Shown here: piece after piece, positions 35,025-46,116 of the stretch | Layout: every line of letters starts with the position of its first letter | Numbering within the stretch: the stretch's first letter is position 1 | Assembly (NCBI GenBank): GCA_023678885.1 | Contig: CM043006.1 | Coordinates: forward strand, 9,513,948-9,577,947 | DNA: 64,000 bases | Direction: 5' to 3' | Origin: Pogostemon cablin | Lineage: Eukaryota > Streptophyta > Magnoliopsida > Lamiales > Lamiaceae | The notes under the pieces: model-generated | What the model was told of the DNA's origin: nothing | What the model saw: only the letters and a program-made list of their open reading frames with translations | The model's database searches: none | Translations under genes and position numbers: made by a program

Positions 35025-35350
35025 AGACTAGGGTTCGACCAAGACAACAGGTCAAACATATCAGCTAAGTCGAACCAAGCACCTAGACATCCTCCAGAGC
35101 GATCAGATGGTTAGTTTGACCAACATTACCCTGGTTCGACCAACCCTAAAGGTCAAACCACGGTCGAACCAGTCTGTCTAGAATTCTTTGATGACGGGTT
35201 CGACCAACACCGCTATGGTTTGACCAACCCTGAAGGTCGAACCACGATCGAATCAATTTGTATGAGGGATGCCAAACTTTCTAAAGCTCAGTTCGTCCAT
35301 TACACACCTGGCTCGACCAGTGCCCAAGGTCAAACCAAGGCCAAACCACC
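35025..35350 (+). repeat. G2 array A: direct and inverted GGTTCGACC motifs in the gag-protease spacer
   Basis: About four units of 75-100 bp. Each has GGTTCGACCAAC in direct orientation followed by AGGTCGAACCACGGTCGAAC in inverted orientation, with variable decay. Motif starts are at about 35031, 35134, 35197 and 35292. Confidence 0.85.
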
Positions 35351-35543
35351 TCGTCCAGCATCGTTTTCCGCATAGAATGCTTTATCTGATGTTGATGCTA
35401 CTCCAGTGACATCCCAAGAGCAGAATACTGAGCTTATAGTAGAAAAGAAATGGAAAAGAAAGAAGAGATTGAGAGCCGAAAATGACAAAGTGGAGAAGGT
35501 TGAATGTGTTGAATAGGGAATTTTTAAGACAAAGATACATCCT

Positions 35544-36355
35544 TTGTTTCCTTACATGTTAGTCAAGAAGGGATTGGAAGAAAAGTTCATGAAATTTTCA
35601 GATATCATAAACAAGATAAGCTTGAGTATTCCTTTCTCTGAAGCAATCTTGGAGATGCCATATTATGCCTTCTATCTAAAGGATATACTTTTAAAGAAGA
35701 GAAGTTTGAACAGAATTGAAACGGTGAATTTGTTCAAGAACTACAGCTCGATCATTCAGAGGAAACTGCCAGCTAAGTTAAAGTATCCGGGAAGCTTCAC
35801 TATTCTATGTGAAATTGGAAAGGGACCGACACGACGAGCTTTGTGTGATCTTGGGGCAAGCATTAATTTGATGTCCTTGTCAATATTTCAAATAATTGGT
35901 TTGGGGAGTTAACTCCCACAATAGTTTCTCTACAATTGGTGGATATGTCTATGACTTTTCCGAAGGGTGTGATTGAAGATGTTCTAGTGAAAGTAGAGAA
36001 ACTGGTCTTTCCTGTGGACTTTCTAGTGTTAGAGATGGAAGATGACAAGGATAATTTCCCTCTTATTTTAGGGAGACCATTCATTGCCACTGCTGGAGCT
36101 ATGATTGATGTTCAAAAGGGTGAGCTTAGGTTGCGGATGGATAAAGAAGAGGTTCTGTTCAACCTTGATAAAGCAATGAAGATATCGATGGAGACACAAT
36201 ATCACAGCATTGATGTGGTGGAGGAGATCGTAAAGGAAGATATGTTCTTGATCCTTTCAAAGGATCATTTGGAGACATGCTTGGCGGAGTCTCTTACTTT
36301 TCCCACCACAGAGCTAGATGAGATCTCTAATGAGGTATGTATTGAATTTCTTTAA
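35544..36355 (+). pseudogene. G2 aspartic protease pseudogene
   Basis: The active site DLGASINLM lies near 35847-35873, and the second strand motif LILGRPFIATAG near 36063-36098. A stop at 35910 separates the two frames. Upstream residues (35544-35840) are the usual linker. The length is normal for an Athila protease with its flanks. Confidence 0.85.
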
Positions 36356-36433
36356 AATTTACTTGCTTTGGGTAATGACAGGTATGAATTGAAAAGAACT
36401 AAGTTTGAAGAGGTGAAGTGGACTAGAAAATAA

Positions 36434-38012
36434 TTGTCATTGGATAGGGAGAGCACAGCAAAAGAGGAGAAGAAAGAGGAGTTGAAACGGCTACCGGAGC
36501 ACTTGAAATATGCCTATCTAGGTGACAATGAAACATATCTAGTAATTGTATCTTCTTCTTTAACTGATGATCAACTTGTTGAGTTATTAGATGTGTATAG
36601 GAAGTATAAGTCTGCGATTGGTTGGTCTCTTGATGATTTGAAAGGCATTAATCCTTTATATTGCATGCATAAGATAAGGTTATTGGATGAGGCTAAGGGT
36701 AGCATTCAAAATCAGCGAAGGGTGAATCCCGCTATTTGAGAAGTGATTAGGATATAAATCCTAACATGGCTAGATGCAGGAATTATATATCTAATTAGTG
36801 ATAGTCCCCATGCGAGTCCATTGCGTGTTATAGATAACAAGGGGGGCATGACTATTGTTAAGTCTGATGATTGTGGGGCATTAGCCACTAGGATTCCTAC
36901 TGGGTGGCATGTGTGTACAGATTATAGGAAACTAAATGAAAATACAAGCAAAGACCACTTTTCCCTTCCTTTAATGTATCAAATGATTGATCGTCTTGCA
37001 AAGTATGATTTTTATTATTTCTTGGATGGGTACTCGGGGTATAATCAAATCATGATTGCACCCGAGGACTAGGAAAATACTACTTTTACTTGCCCGTATG
37101 GAACTTTTGCCTTTAGGTAGATGCCTTTGGGTTGTGCAATGCACCTGCTACATTTCAGCGTTGCATGATGGCTATATTTTATGGCTTGATAAAAAAGATC
37201 ATGGAGGTGTTTATGGATGATTTTTCTATTTTTGGTTCCTCCTTTGATATTTTTTGACTAACCTGCCTACTGTTTTGAAGACATGTTTTGATACTAACCT
37301 AGTTTTGAATTTGGAGAAGTATCACTTCATGGTAAGAGATGAGATTGTATTGGGATATCATATTTCAGCCAAAGGATTGCAACTGGATAGAGCAAAGGTG
37401 GTGGCGATTGAGAAGCTTCCACCATCCACTAATGAGAAGGGAGTACGGTCCTTCCTTGGACACACATGATTTTATAGAAGATTTATTAAGGACTTCTCAA
37501 AATACTCCAAGCTGTTGTCTCACTTACTTGAAAAGGATGTTCCTTTTAATTTTGATAATGAATGTCTAACAGCTTTTCAGGTTTTGAAGGAGGCACTTAT
37601 TACTGCACATATCTTGATCACACCAGATTGAACTCAGCCGTTTGTACTTATGTGTGATATAAGTGATTTATCACTTGGAGTAGTGCTTGAGAAGATGAGA
37701 GAGAAGAAATTCTGCACCATTTACTATGTGAGAAAGACTTTTGATGCAGCACAAAAGAACTACACTTTCACTGAAAAGGAGTTTCTAGTTGCTGTGTATG
37801 CATTCAATAAGTTTTGACAATATTTGGTTGGCATGAAGACTATAATGCACACGGATAATTTTGCGATCCGGTACTTGATAGAGAAGAATGAAGCGAAGCC
37901 AAGGATCATTAGATGGATCCTTCTTCTACAAGAGTTTGATATGGAGATCCGTGATAAGAAGAGTACAGAAAATGTGTTGGCGGATCACATATCAAGGTTG
38001 GAGACAAGGTAA
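36434..38012 (+). pseudogene. G2 reverse transcriptase and RNase H pseudogene
   Basis: Readable motifs: KYAYLGDNETYLVIVSS (36508) in the conserved lead-in, VCTDYRKLNENT (36910), FLDGYSGYNQI (37019) with the motif A aspartate intact, then a TAG at 37071 where Gln is expected, a frameshift near 37130, and the FMDD motif near 37210 in another frame. RNase H includes YTFTEKEFLVAVYAF (37760) and the IRDKKSTENVLADHISRL end (37950-38006). Stops at 37468, 37629 and 37816 fit Gly, Trp and Arg codons altered at one base. Confidence 0.88.
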
Positions 38013-38039
38013 TATGATGATTCTTTTGATTACATAGAG

Positions 38040-39405
38040 GAGATGTTCCCTGATGAGAAGATTATTGCTGCGTTTGCTGAAGGAGCGGATAGAGCTTGTG
38101 TAGTTGCTGCTCAAGTAATGGATCCATGGTATGCGGATTATGTCAATTACATTGCCGTGGGTGAAAATCCAAAAGATCTCAACAGATATCAACTCGTGAA
38201 ATTCAAGAGAGATGTTGAGACTTTTATATGGTATGATCCATTTGTCTACAAGATTTTATGGATTCTATCATTCGTAGGTGTGTGCCCGAAATGGAGATGG
38301 AGAGTATTCTTGATTTTTGCCATGCACAACCTAACGAGGGGCTCTTTGGAGCTCAAAAGACTGCAGCGAAGGTACTTCAATCTGCTCTTTATTGGCCTAC
38401 TTTGTTTAAAGATTGTGAATTCTATGTAGCGACATGCGATAGATGTCAAAGGATGGGAAACATAAGTAGATGAGATGAGATGCCACTTCAGCTGAGCATT
38501 GTTGTTGAAATTTTCGATGCATGGGGAATCGAATTTATGGGGCCTTTTCCCCCATCTAATGGATTTCTCTACATCCTTCTAGCAGTGGATTATGTTTCTA
38601 AGTGGGTAGAAGTCATTCCTACTCGCATGAATGATGCTAAGACCGTGTTGTCTTTCTTGAAGAAACATATCTTTGCTCGCTATGGAGTTCCTAGAGCACT
38701 TGTAAGAGATGGAGGTTCCCACTTCGTCAACAAGCTTATTGAAAGAGTTCTCAAGCAGTATGGTGTTAAGCATAAGGTTACTACACCCTATCATTCTCAA
38801 GCTAATGGGCAAGTCGAGGTTTCCAACCGACAAATGAAATAAATTTTGGAGAAATTAGTCAGAACTAATAGGAAGGATTGAGCTATGAAGCTCGATGATG
38901 TGTTGTGGGGGTTCTGAACTACGTATAAGACTGTGCTTAACATGTCACCATATCAAATTATCTATGGGAAGCCGTTCCACTTATCCGTAATCGGCATAAG
39001 TCTTTTTGGGCTGTGAGAAGTCTAAACTTGTCTCTTAAAGAGACAAAGGAGTTGAGGTTGACTCATATCAATCAACTAGACGAGTTCGGAAATCAAGCTT
39101 TCAAGAATTCGGCGATCAACATGGAAAGAATGAGGAAATAACATGATTCGAAGATCACTTACAAAGAATTCAAGCAAGGAGATGAGGTATTACTTTGTAA
39201 CTCTCGTTTGAAGCTCTTTGCAGGAAAACTGAAATCGAAGTAGACGGGACTGTTCATTATCCATAGAGCCTGCGGAGGGGGGAGTTTTGAGATCATTGAG
39301 ATCATGGACAAGGATGGAGACATCATAGCTGCAAATGGGCATCGATTGAAGCATTATAAGTCATCGGATGATGCTTGCGTCGTCTTTGAGGATACCTTAC
39401 ATTGA
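38040..39405 (+). pseudogene. G2 integrase pseudogene
   Basis: Linker with MDPWYADYVNYI (38118), zinc module with CATCDRC-like cysteines (38430-38450), then the DDE core: IEFMGPF (38528; the first acidic residue reads E), VRDGGSHF (38703) and GQVEVSNRQ (38808). The frame shifts near 38250, and TGA/TAA at 38471 and 38840 fit Arg and Gln codons altered by C-to-T. The C-terminal part (39160-39400) keeps QGDEVLLCNSRLKLF. Confidence 0.85.
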
Positions 39406-39825
39406 TTTGGTACCATCGTGACTATAACGACGTTAAACAAGAGCGCCTTTTGAGGGCTTTCCCTCCAGTTATATTGCTTTATTTCATTAGTGTGAGTAAT
39501 AAATTTTTATATTTGACGTGCTTACTTATCGGAATTACATCTCTTTGCAAACTTAGTTTCAACTATATTTTCTACTAAGTTTGGGGAGTGTGGTGTACTT
39601 ACCTCATCGTAGCACCGAGAGTATAATCTTCTCTTTGTAACGTTTGTTAGGGAAGTTGATTTTTTGCGGTACATTAAAACTTTAATCGGTGTTGATTGTC
39701 AATTTTTTGCAATTTGCCAAATGTTCAGTGGTGTTTTATTTATTGTGTCATATGCGGAGTTTATATACATTGATTATTGAGTCTTAATGGTAGTTCTCTA
39801 GCTATAGTTTTGCTCTGTTTTGGTA
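39406..39825 (+). other. G2 post-integrase spacer
   Basis: Non-coding stretch up to the copia insertion. A polypurine-like AAGTTTGGGGAGTGTGG lies near 39578-39594 without the accompanying stem-loop. Confidence 0.5.
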
Positions 39826-39830
39826 CCTAG

Positions 39831-40661
39831 TGTTGGGATAAACACACGAATAAGTAAAAATAAATTATTCGTCTATGTAGCAGAATGATCAATTATCCCT
39901 CTCTTGTGTGAATCTAGCAGAAAACAATCCTAATAATATGATGCACGATAAAGCAAGCAATCACCAAAATAACACAAATAATTTAACGTGGAAAACCTCC
40001 TCAATGTGAGAAGGTAAAAAATCACGGGGCCGAAGCCCACCAAAAACTTCACTATGAGACAAAAATCCAAGAGTTACAATCTACCACCACAGACACTCTA
40101 TCACAAACGTTTCAAGATGCTCAATATTTGATAACAAACAACGAGATTAGAAAGACCTCACCAAACTACACCAACTTCCGTTCAGAGTTCACAACTGTAG
40201 GAACTTTAGAATCCAATCTCCACCGTCTAGAATCAACCCCTATAAGTCATAAACGTGCAGTACAAATTACAGCTCGATCCAACGGTTAGTGTGTAGAACG
40301 GCTCTTTCCCCTCGACTGTGCAGAACTGAATTGCCCAAAAACCTGCTTCTATTTTCGGCCTATTCCCGTCAACAAAAAGCTCCAAACACATTCTCCACCA
40401 TTTAGAATGTACATCCACTAGTTCTGAACGTGCTGACCAAAATTTAGCTCGATCCGATGGTTGAAACTCCGATAATTACCTCTGCAATATCACTGTGATG
40501 GATTCTCTCTCAAAACGTGAATTTTATTTTTGCCCTCTTTTTTCTTCTCTCTTCCGTCAATGACTTACGGGATAAGATAACACCAAGTATTGGGCCTACT
40601 TTGGCTTTACTAACCTTGTTGGCTATTGGGCTCTTCACATATTTGGAAGCCCAACCCAACA
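39831..40661 (-). repeat. 3' LTR of the copia element
   Basis: Matches 44713-45547 along its whole length. It is bounded by the CCTAG duplication on the left and the complement of a purine tract (AATCTCCCCCTTTT) on the right. Confidence 0.93.
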
Positions 40662-41035
40662 AATCTCCCCCTTTTATGTGGAGAGACTAGCCATTCAGCT
40701 ATCACATGACATACCTCGAGCTTTTCTCTAGGAAATGCCTTCGTCATCATGTCAGCACCATTATCATCTGTATGAATCTTTTCAAGCTCAAGCAACTTAT
40801 CGTTGATGACATCCCTCATCCAATGATATCTCACATGAATATGCTTCGATCTTGAATGAAATGTAGCATTCTTGCTGAGATGGATAGCACTCTGACTATC
40901 ACAAAATACTACATATCTCTCTTGCTTTAGTCCAATCTCCTCCATAAACCTTTTGAACCATAACACCTCCTTGCATGCTTCCGTTGCAGCGATGTACTCT
41001 AATTCTGTTGTGGATAGTGCAACACACTTTTGCAA
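40610..41035 (-). pseudogene. Copia RNase H pseudogene
   Basis: Contains STTELEYIAATEACKE with the catalytic Glu, FCDSQSAIHLSKN with catalytic Asp, and the KHIHVRYHW segment. It is separated from RT by a TGA at about 41044, where Trp is expected. The reading frame runs to the LTR boundary. Confidence 0.9.
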
Positions 41036-41044
41036 TCTTGATTG

Positions 41045-42330
41045 TCATGACACAGCGCCACCTGCGAATGTCACTAGGTAGGCAGAAATTGACTTTCTGG
41101 TGTCAACATCAGATCCCATATCTGAATCGGTATAGCCAACTAACTCGGGCTTCCCACCTCCAAAGGTGAGTCTCAAACTAGACATACCTCGTAGATATCT
41201 CATTATCCACTTCACAGTATTCCAATGCTCCTTTCCTAAATTAGACAAATAACGGCTAACAACACCAACTGTATGAGCTAGGTCAGGACTCGTACACACC
41301 ATTGCATACATCAAGCTTCCCACAGCTGAAGCATATGTGACTTTTCTCATTGCTTCCTTCTCTTCATTTGTTGAAGGACTATGATGAACACCAAGCTTAA
41401 AATGAGTGGCAATAGGAGAACTAACCACTTTAGCTTTGCTCATATTGAATTTCTCAAGCACTTTCTCAATATACTTCTCCTGTGACAAGTGCAGCTTCTT
41501 GTTTGCTCTATCTCGGGTGATGTTGATACCAAGGATTTTCTTTGCTGGCCCCAAATCCTTCATGGCAAAGGATTTGCTCAACTGTTTCTTCAACCTGTCA
41601 ATTCTTGAAACATTCCTGCCAACAATCAATATATCATCAACATACAGTAATAATATAATGAAATCATCATCCGAGAACTTCTGAACAAACACACAATGAT
41701 CAAAAATGGTCTTCTAGCAGCTTTGCTCCCCCATAACTGACTCATATTTCTGATATCACAATCTAGGTGCTTGTTTCAAACAGTAGAGACTTTTCTTCAG
41801 TTTGCACACATGGTCTTATTTTCCCTTTACCTTGAAACCTTCATGTTGCACTATGTAAATCTCTTTATCTATCTCACCATGAAGAAAGGCAGTTTTAACA
41901 TCCATCTGCTCAATCTCTAAGTCAAGACTAGCTGACAAACCAAGCATAAAACGGATGAAAGACATTTTGACAACCGGAGAGAAAATTTCTTCAAAATCAA
42001 CTCCCTCTTTCTGACTGAAACCTTTAACAACCAATCTAGCTTTGAATCGAGGCTTTGAGGTGTACTCATCTTGTTTTATCCTGTACACCCACTTGTTCTT
42101 CAAAGCATGCTTCCCCTTTGGTAGTTTCACCAGATCAAATGTGTCATTTTCATGCAAGGACTTTATCTCATCTTGCATTCCTTCCAACCACTCATTCCTG
42201 TGTTCTCCACGAACTGCTTCTCCATAGCATTCAGGCTCTCCCCCGTCGATCAAGAGCACATACTGATCAGGAGAATACATCCTAGAAGGTACACGAGCTC
42301 TACTACTTCTTCTAAGTGATTCTTGAACCT
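41045..42330 (-). pseudogene. Copia reverse transcriptase pseudogene
   Basis: The N-terminal part (about 42180-41816) has NKWVYRIKQD, KARLVVKGFSQKEGVDF and QMDVKTAFLHGEI, which carries the motif A aspartate. A TAA at 41814 then breaks the frame. The rest (41692-41045) carries LLLYVDDILIVG, the catalytic YVDD box. Domain length is normal. Confidence 0.92.
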
Positions 42331-43399
42331 CCTGTTCTTGAACATCATGTGGTTGCGGCTGATCGATATCCTCTTCATCACGCAAAGGATGATCGACGTG
42401 CTCATCGTTACTAAAATCAGGCTGATCCTGATTCTCCTCTTCAGCTTCTACTTGACCTTGATCGTGAGGAACAATTTTCGAGTCAATCAAGTCATCAGCA
42501 GGTATAGAAACTGAGTTATCCATCTTGTCAATATCTCTTATAGTTTGATCCTCAACAAATACAACATCCCGACTTCTGTCAAGCTTCTTCTCCATGGGAT
42601 CATAAAGTCTGTAACCAAACTCATCTTGACCATAACCAAGAAACACACACTGTCGAGTCTTCATATCTAACTTAAACCTCTCATCTTTGGAAATATGCAC
42701 AAATGCCTTACATCCAAAGACCCCCAAATAATTATAGGAAACATCTTTTCCTGAACAGACTCTGTCTGGAACATCAAAGTTTAAAGGAACACACAGAATA
42801 AGATTTAAAACATATACCACAGTACTCAGAGCCTCACCCCAAAATGATGAAGACAATCCTGCTTCTGATAGCAGACTTCTTACTCTCTCGACCAATGTTC
42901 TGTTCATCCTTTCTGCAAGCTTATTCAACTGAGGAGTCTTTGGAGGTGTCTTTTGATGTCGGATACATTGCTCTCTGCAATACTCATCAAAAGGACCAAT
43001 GTATTCCCCTCCATTATCCGATCTGATGCATTTCAACTTCTTCCTAGCCTATCTCTCAACTAAGGCATGAAACTGCTTGAATGCATCGAGCACCTGATCT
43101 TTCGTCTTCAACGTGTAGATCCAGGTCTTTCTTGAGTGATCATCTATAAAAGTAACAAAATATAAAGTACCACCAAGAGTTCTTGTTTTTATAGAACCAC
43201 AAACATCAGAATAAATTAAATAGAGTATACCTGATGCTCTGGTAGGAGTTGAGGTCTTGAAAGCAACTCGAGTTTGCTTTCCCGCCAAACAGTGAGAGCA
43301 TTTCTTTAAAGATGCATTCTTCAATTTTGGAATGAGATTTCTCTTCTCTAAAATCTTCAATCCCTTTTCACTGATATGACTGAGTCTGCTTTGCCACAA
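42330..43399 (-). pseudogene. Copia integrase pseudogene
   Basis: The zinc module has H..H then CSHCLAGK (43399-43270). The core has SDVCG with Asp (about 43220), SDNGGEY with Asp (about 43020) and LAERMNRTL with Glu (about 42900). A TAG near 43047 where Gln is expected splits it. An acidic linker (42530-42330) leads into RT. Confidence 0.9.
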
Positions 43400-43552
43400 C
43401 TCAACTATTCCCTCATTCTTAACTGCATTAATAGAGCCATCAAGTAGCTTTGCTTACATCAAATATAATGAGGAATGTTTTTTACCTCTAGCAACAACTA
43501 AAGAACCTCTTGTAAGCTTCCACTGACCATCGAAGAACACACTACAGAAACC

Positions 43553-44221
43553 TTAATCATCAAGTCTCCCAACAGATATCAAGTTCAACCGAAGATCAGA
43601 CACGTGCTTCATATTTCTTAAAACTAGTGTAGCACCATTACTAGTCCGCAAACATACATCTCTAACGCCAATGACTTTAGCTAAGCCAATATCACCCATC
43701 CTAACATTACCATAGCCACCTGACATGTGGGATGTGAACATCTCTCTACGAGATGTGGCATGTATGGATGCCCCACTATCAACCACCCAACTGCTTTCAC
43801 GATATGCATGATTGACAATTTCATAATCACGAAAGATAAGAAAATCACCTATTGCTGCAGACACTCGATCATTATCTTTCATTTCTTCATTATTCCTTTC
43901 TTTTCCATTTTCTTTCTTGTCATCTTGCTTGGGTTTTCTGCAATACCTTGCTATGTGTCCTGGAGTTTTACAATTCCAACACTCAACCTTATTGTGTCTG
44001 TTGGATTTACTCCTCCTGCATTTTTGCTTGCCTGTTGAACCTCTACTATTACTTCTCCCCCTCTTCTCTGTAACCAAAACCTCTGATTGCTGTAAAAGGC
44101 CATGCGATTTTCTCCTCGTTTCCTCATTCAAAACGCTGCCCTTAACCAAATCCATTGTAATGGTACCATTGGGGGCTGAATTAGACAAAGATGTCCTGAA
44201 TGTCTCCCATGAATCCGACAA
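43553..44221 (-). pseudogene. Copia gag C-terminus with zinc knuckle, and protease
   Basis: The zinc knuckle CWNCKTPGHIARYC fits C-x2-C-x4-H-x4-C (about 43975-43930). The aspartic protease active site WVVDSGASIHAT lies near 43790-43755. The frame ends at 43553, and a short non-open stretch separates it from integrase. Confidence 0.92.
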
Positions 44222-44233
44222 TGTACCAAGAAG

Positions 44234-44668
44234 TCATAAGCCCTGTACTTCATCCTCAAACTTGATATTCATTTCCGACAATTGATTAATAATGCCCTGA
44301 AATGAATTCAAGTGATCCGTCATAGGAGTGCTATCTTTGAATTTCAAATTCATCAACTGCTTGATTAGAAATAACTTGTTGTTCCCAGTTTTTCTAGCGT
44401 ACAATTCCTTCAACTTTTTCCACAATGTTCGTGCATGTGTTTCTCCACAAACAGGGTTCAATACATTATCATCCACCCACTGCCTAATGTAACCACATAT
44501 TTGACGATGCAATATATTCCATTGATCATCTGTTTTATCATCAGGCTTTTTAGTTTCAAATACAGGCACATAATAATCTTTCACATTAAGAAGATCCTTC
44601 ATCTTGCTTTTCCACACATAATAAATAGAACCATTGAGATTCACCATTCTATTAGTATTGGTTTCCAT
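44234..44668 (-). pseudogene. Copia gag pseudogene (N-terminal part)
   Basis: ATG at 44668 begins METNTNRMVNLNGSIYYVWK, followed by a UBN2-type gag core with LWKKLKELYARKTGNNKLFL. A TGA at 44234, where Trp is expected, ends the frame; the protein sequence continues in the next piece. The upstream in-frame codons to 44710 overlap the primer site and are unlikely to be used. Confidence 0.88.
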
Positions 44669-44697
44669 ATTCACCACAAGACACAGAGCAGCAACCC

Positions 44698-44711
44698 GCT
44701 CTGATACCACT
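44698..44711 (-). promoter_or_regulatory. Primer-binding site of the copia element
   Basis: In element sense TGGTATCAGAGCGG directly follows the 5' LTR, matching the initiator-methionine tRNA 3' end complement. Confidence 0.92.
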
Positions 44712-44712
44712 T

Positions 44713-45547
44713 TGTTGGGATGAACACACGAATAAGTAATAATAAACTATTCGTCTATGCAGCGGAATGATCAATTATCCCTCTCTTGTGTGAATCTAGC
44801 AGGAAATAATCTTAAAAATATGATGCACGATAAAGCAAGCAATCACCAAAATAACACAAACAATTTAACGTGGAAAACCTCCTCAATGTGAGAAGGTAAA
44901 AAACCACGGGGCCGAAGCCCAACAAAAACTTCACTATGAGACAAAAATCCAAGAGTTACAATCTGCCACCACAGGCACTCTATCACAAACGTATCAAGAT
45001 AATCAATACTTGATAACAAACAATGACATTAGAAAGACCTCACCAAACTATACCAACTGCCGTTCAGAGTTCACAACTGTAGAAACCTAAGAATCCGATC
45101 TCCACAGTCTAGAATCAACCCATATGAGTCCTGAACGTGCAGTCCAAATTACAGCTCGATCCAACAGTTAGTTTATGAGAAACGGCTCTTTCCCCTCGAC
45201 TGCGCAGTACTGAATCGCCCAAAAACCTGCTTCTGTTTTCGACCTATTCCCATCAACAGAAAGCTCCAAACACGATCTCCACCGTTCAGAATGTACTTCC
45301 ACTTGTGAAGAACTTGCCGACCAAAATTCAGTTCGATCCAACGGTTGAAACTCCCGTAATTGCCTCTGGAATATCACTGCGCTGGATTCTCTCTCAAAAA
45401 ATGTGAATTTTGTTTTTGCCCTCTTTTTTCTTCTCTCTTCCGTCAATGACTTACGGGACAAGATAACACCAAGTATCAGGCCTACTTGGGTTTTACTAAC
45501 CTTGTTGGCTATTGGGCTATTCACATATTTGGAAGCCCAACCCAACA
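44713..45547 (-). repeat. 5' LTR of the copia element
   Basis: Matches 39831-40661 along its length and is followed by CCTAG. Confidence 0.93.
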
Positions 45548-45609
45548 CCTAGATCGTTTTTTAGCTTGAAGTTTGCAGGGGACGAAAAAGAATTGTGTTT
45601 GAAGGAACA

Positions 45610-45880
45610 ACAGCGTGATTCGACCATTGGTGTAAGTCGAACCAGTTGGTTCAAGCCGAACCGACAATCAGAGTAATTGTTACAGGCCGGTTCGACTTAG
45701 AGGTTGTGGTTCGAGTCGAACCAGCCATCTGAAAGTTTGTTACAGGCTGGTTCGACCTCGACGTCCTGGTTCGACCAATGGTTCGAGTCAAACTAGATTC
45801 CAAATATGTCCAGAAGTGTGGTTCGACCACGACAAGGTGGTTCGACCACCTGGTTCGAGTCGAACCAGCCCAGGTAAGAC
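45610..45880 (+). repeat. G2 array B: palindromic TGGTTCGAGTCGAACCA repeats after integrase
   Basis: About three units near 80 bp, each with GGTTCGACC-type direct motifs, a perfect or near-perfect TGGTTCGAGTCGAACCA palindrome (45707-45723, 45851-45867; variant 45779-45795) and a TTGTTACAGGCTGG linker. The same unit occurs in the 3' LTR at 49565-49850. Confidence 0.9.
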
Positions 45881-46116
45881 ATGTTTAAGTCGGATTCGAG
45901 CCCTTGTTCCATACATTTTGCACACCACCCGCACTCGAATCCTCTCCGAACTAAAAAATCCTTTCTTCCAAACTTTGATTTCACGTATTTCTACTCCGAT
46001 TAAACCACTTTCCACCCTTTCCACATTTGATTTCTCATGGAGTTAGAGATTTTTAGTTGAGAAACTAGGGTTTTCCATCCAATTTAGGAATTTTCATCTC
46101 TTATTCATTCTAAGCC

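Larger units (their letters stand above)
39831..45547 (-). mobile_element. Ty1/copia element, minus strand, inserted in G2
   Basis: Flanked by CCTAG at 39826-39830 and 45548-45552. LTRs of 831 and 835 bp begin TGTTGGG and end CCCAACA on either strand. In element sense: 5' LTR on the right, primer site of initiator-Met type, gag, protease, integrase, reverse transcriptase, RNase H, polypurine tract (complement of 40662-40674), 3' LTR on the left. The integrase-before-RT order defines copia; RNase H and RT wording resembles Tork/Tnt1-type elements. By eye the LTRs differ by about 8 percent, and several nonsense codons show it is dead. Confidence 0.95.

Noticed and set aside
39578..39594. Polypurine-like AAGTTTGGGGAGTGTGG as the true 3' end of G2
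   Set aside because: No LTR start follows and G2 coding sequence of the Athila ORF-1 type continues beyond the copia insertion; the tract with stem-loop at 49336-49372 adjoins the LTR.
45707..45723. GGTTCGAGTC as part of a tRNA gene
   Set aside because: No A-box, acceptor stem or cloverleaf can be drawn around the motif.
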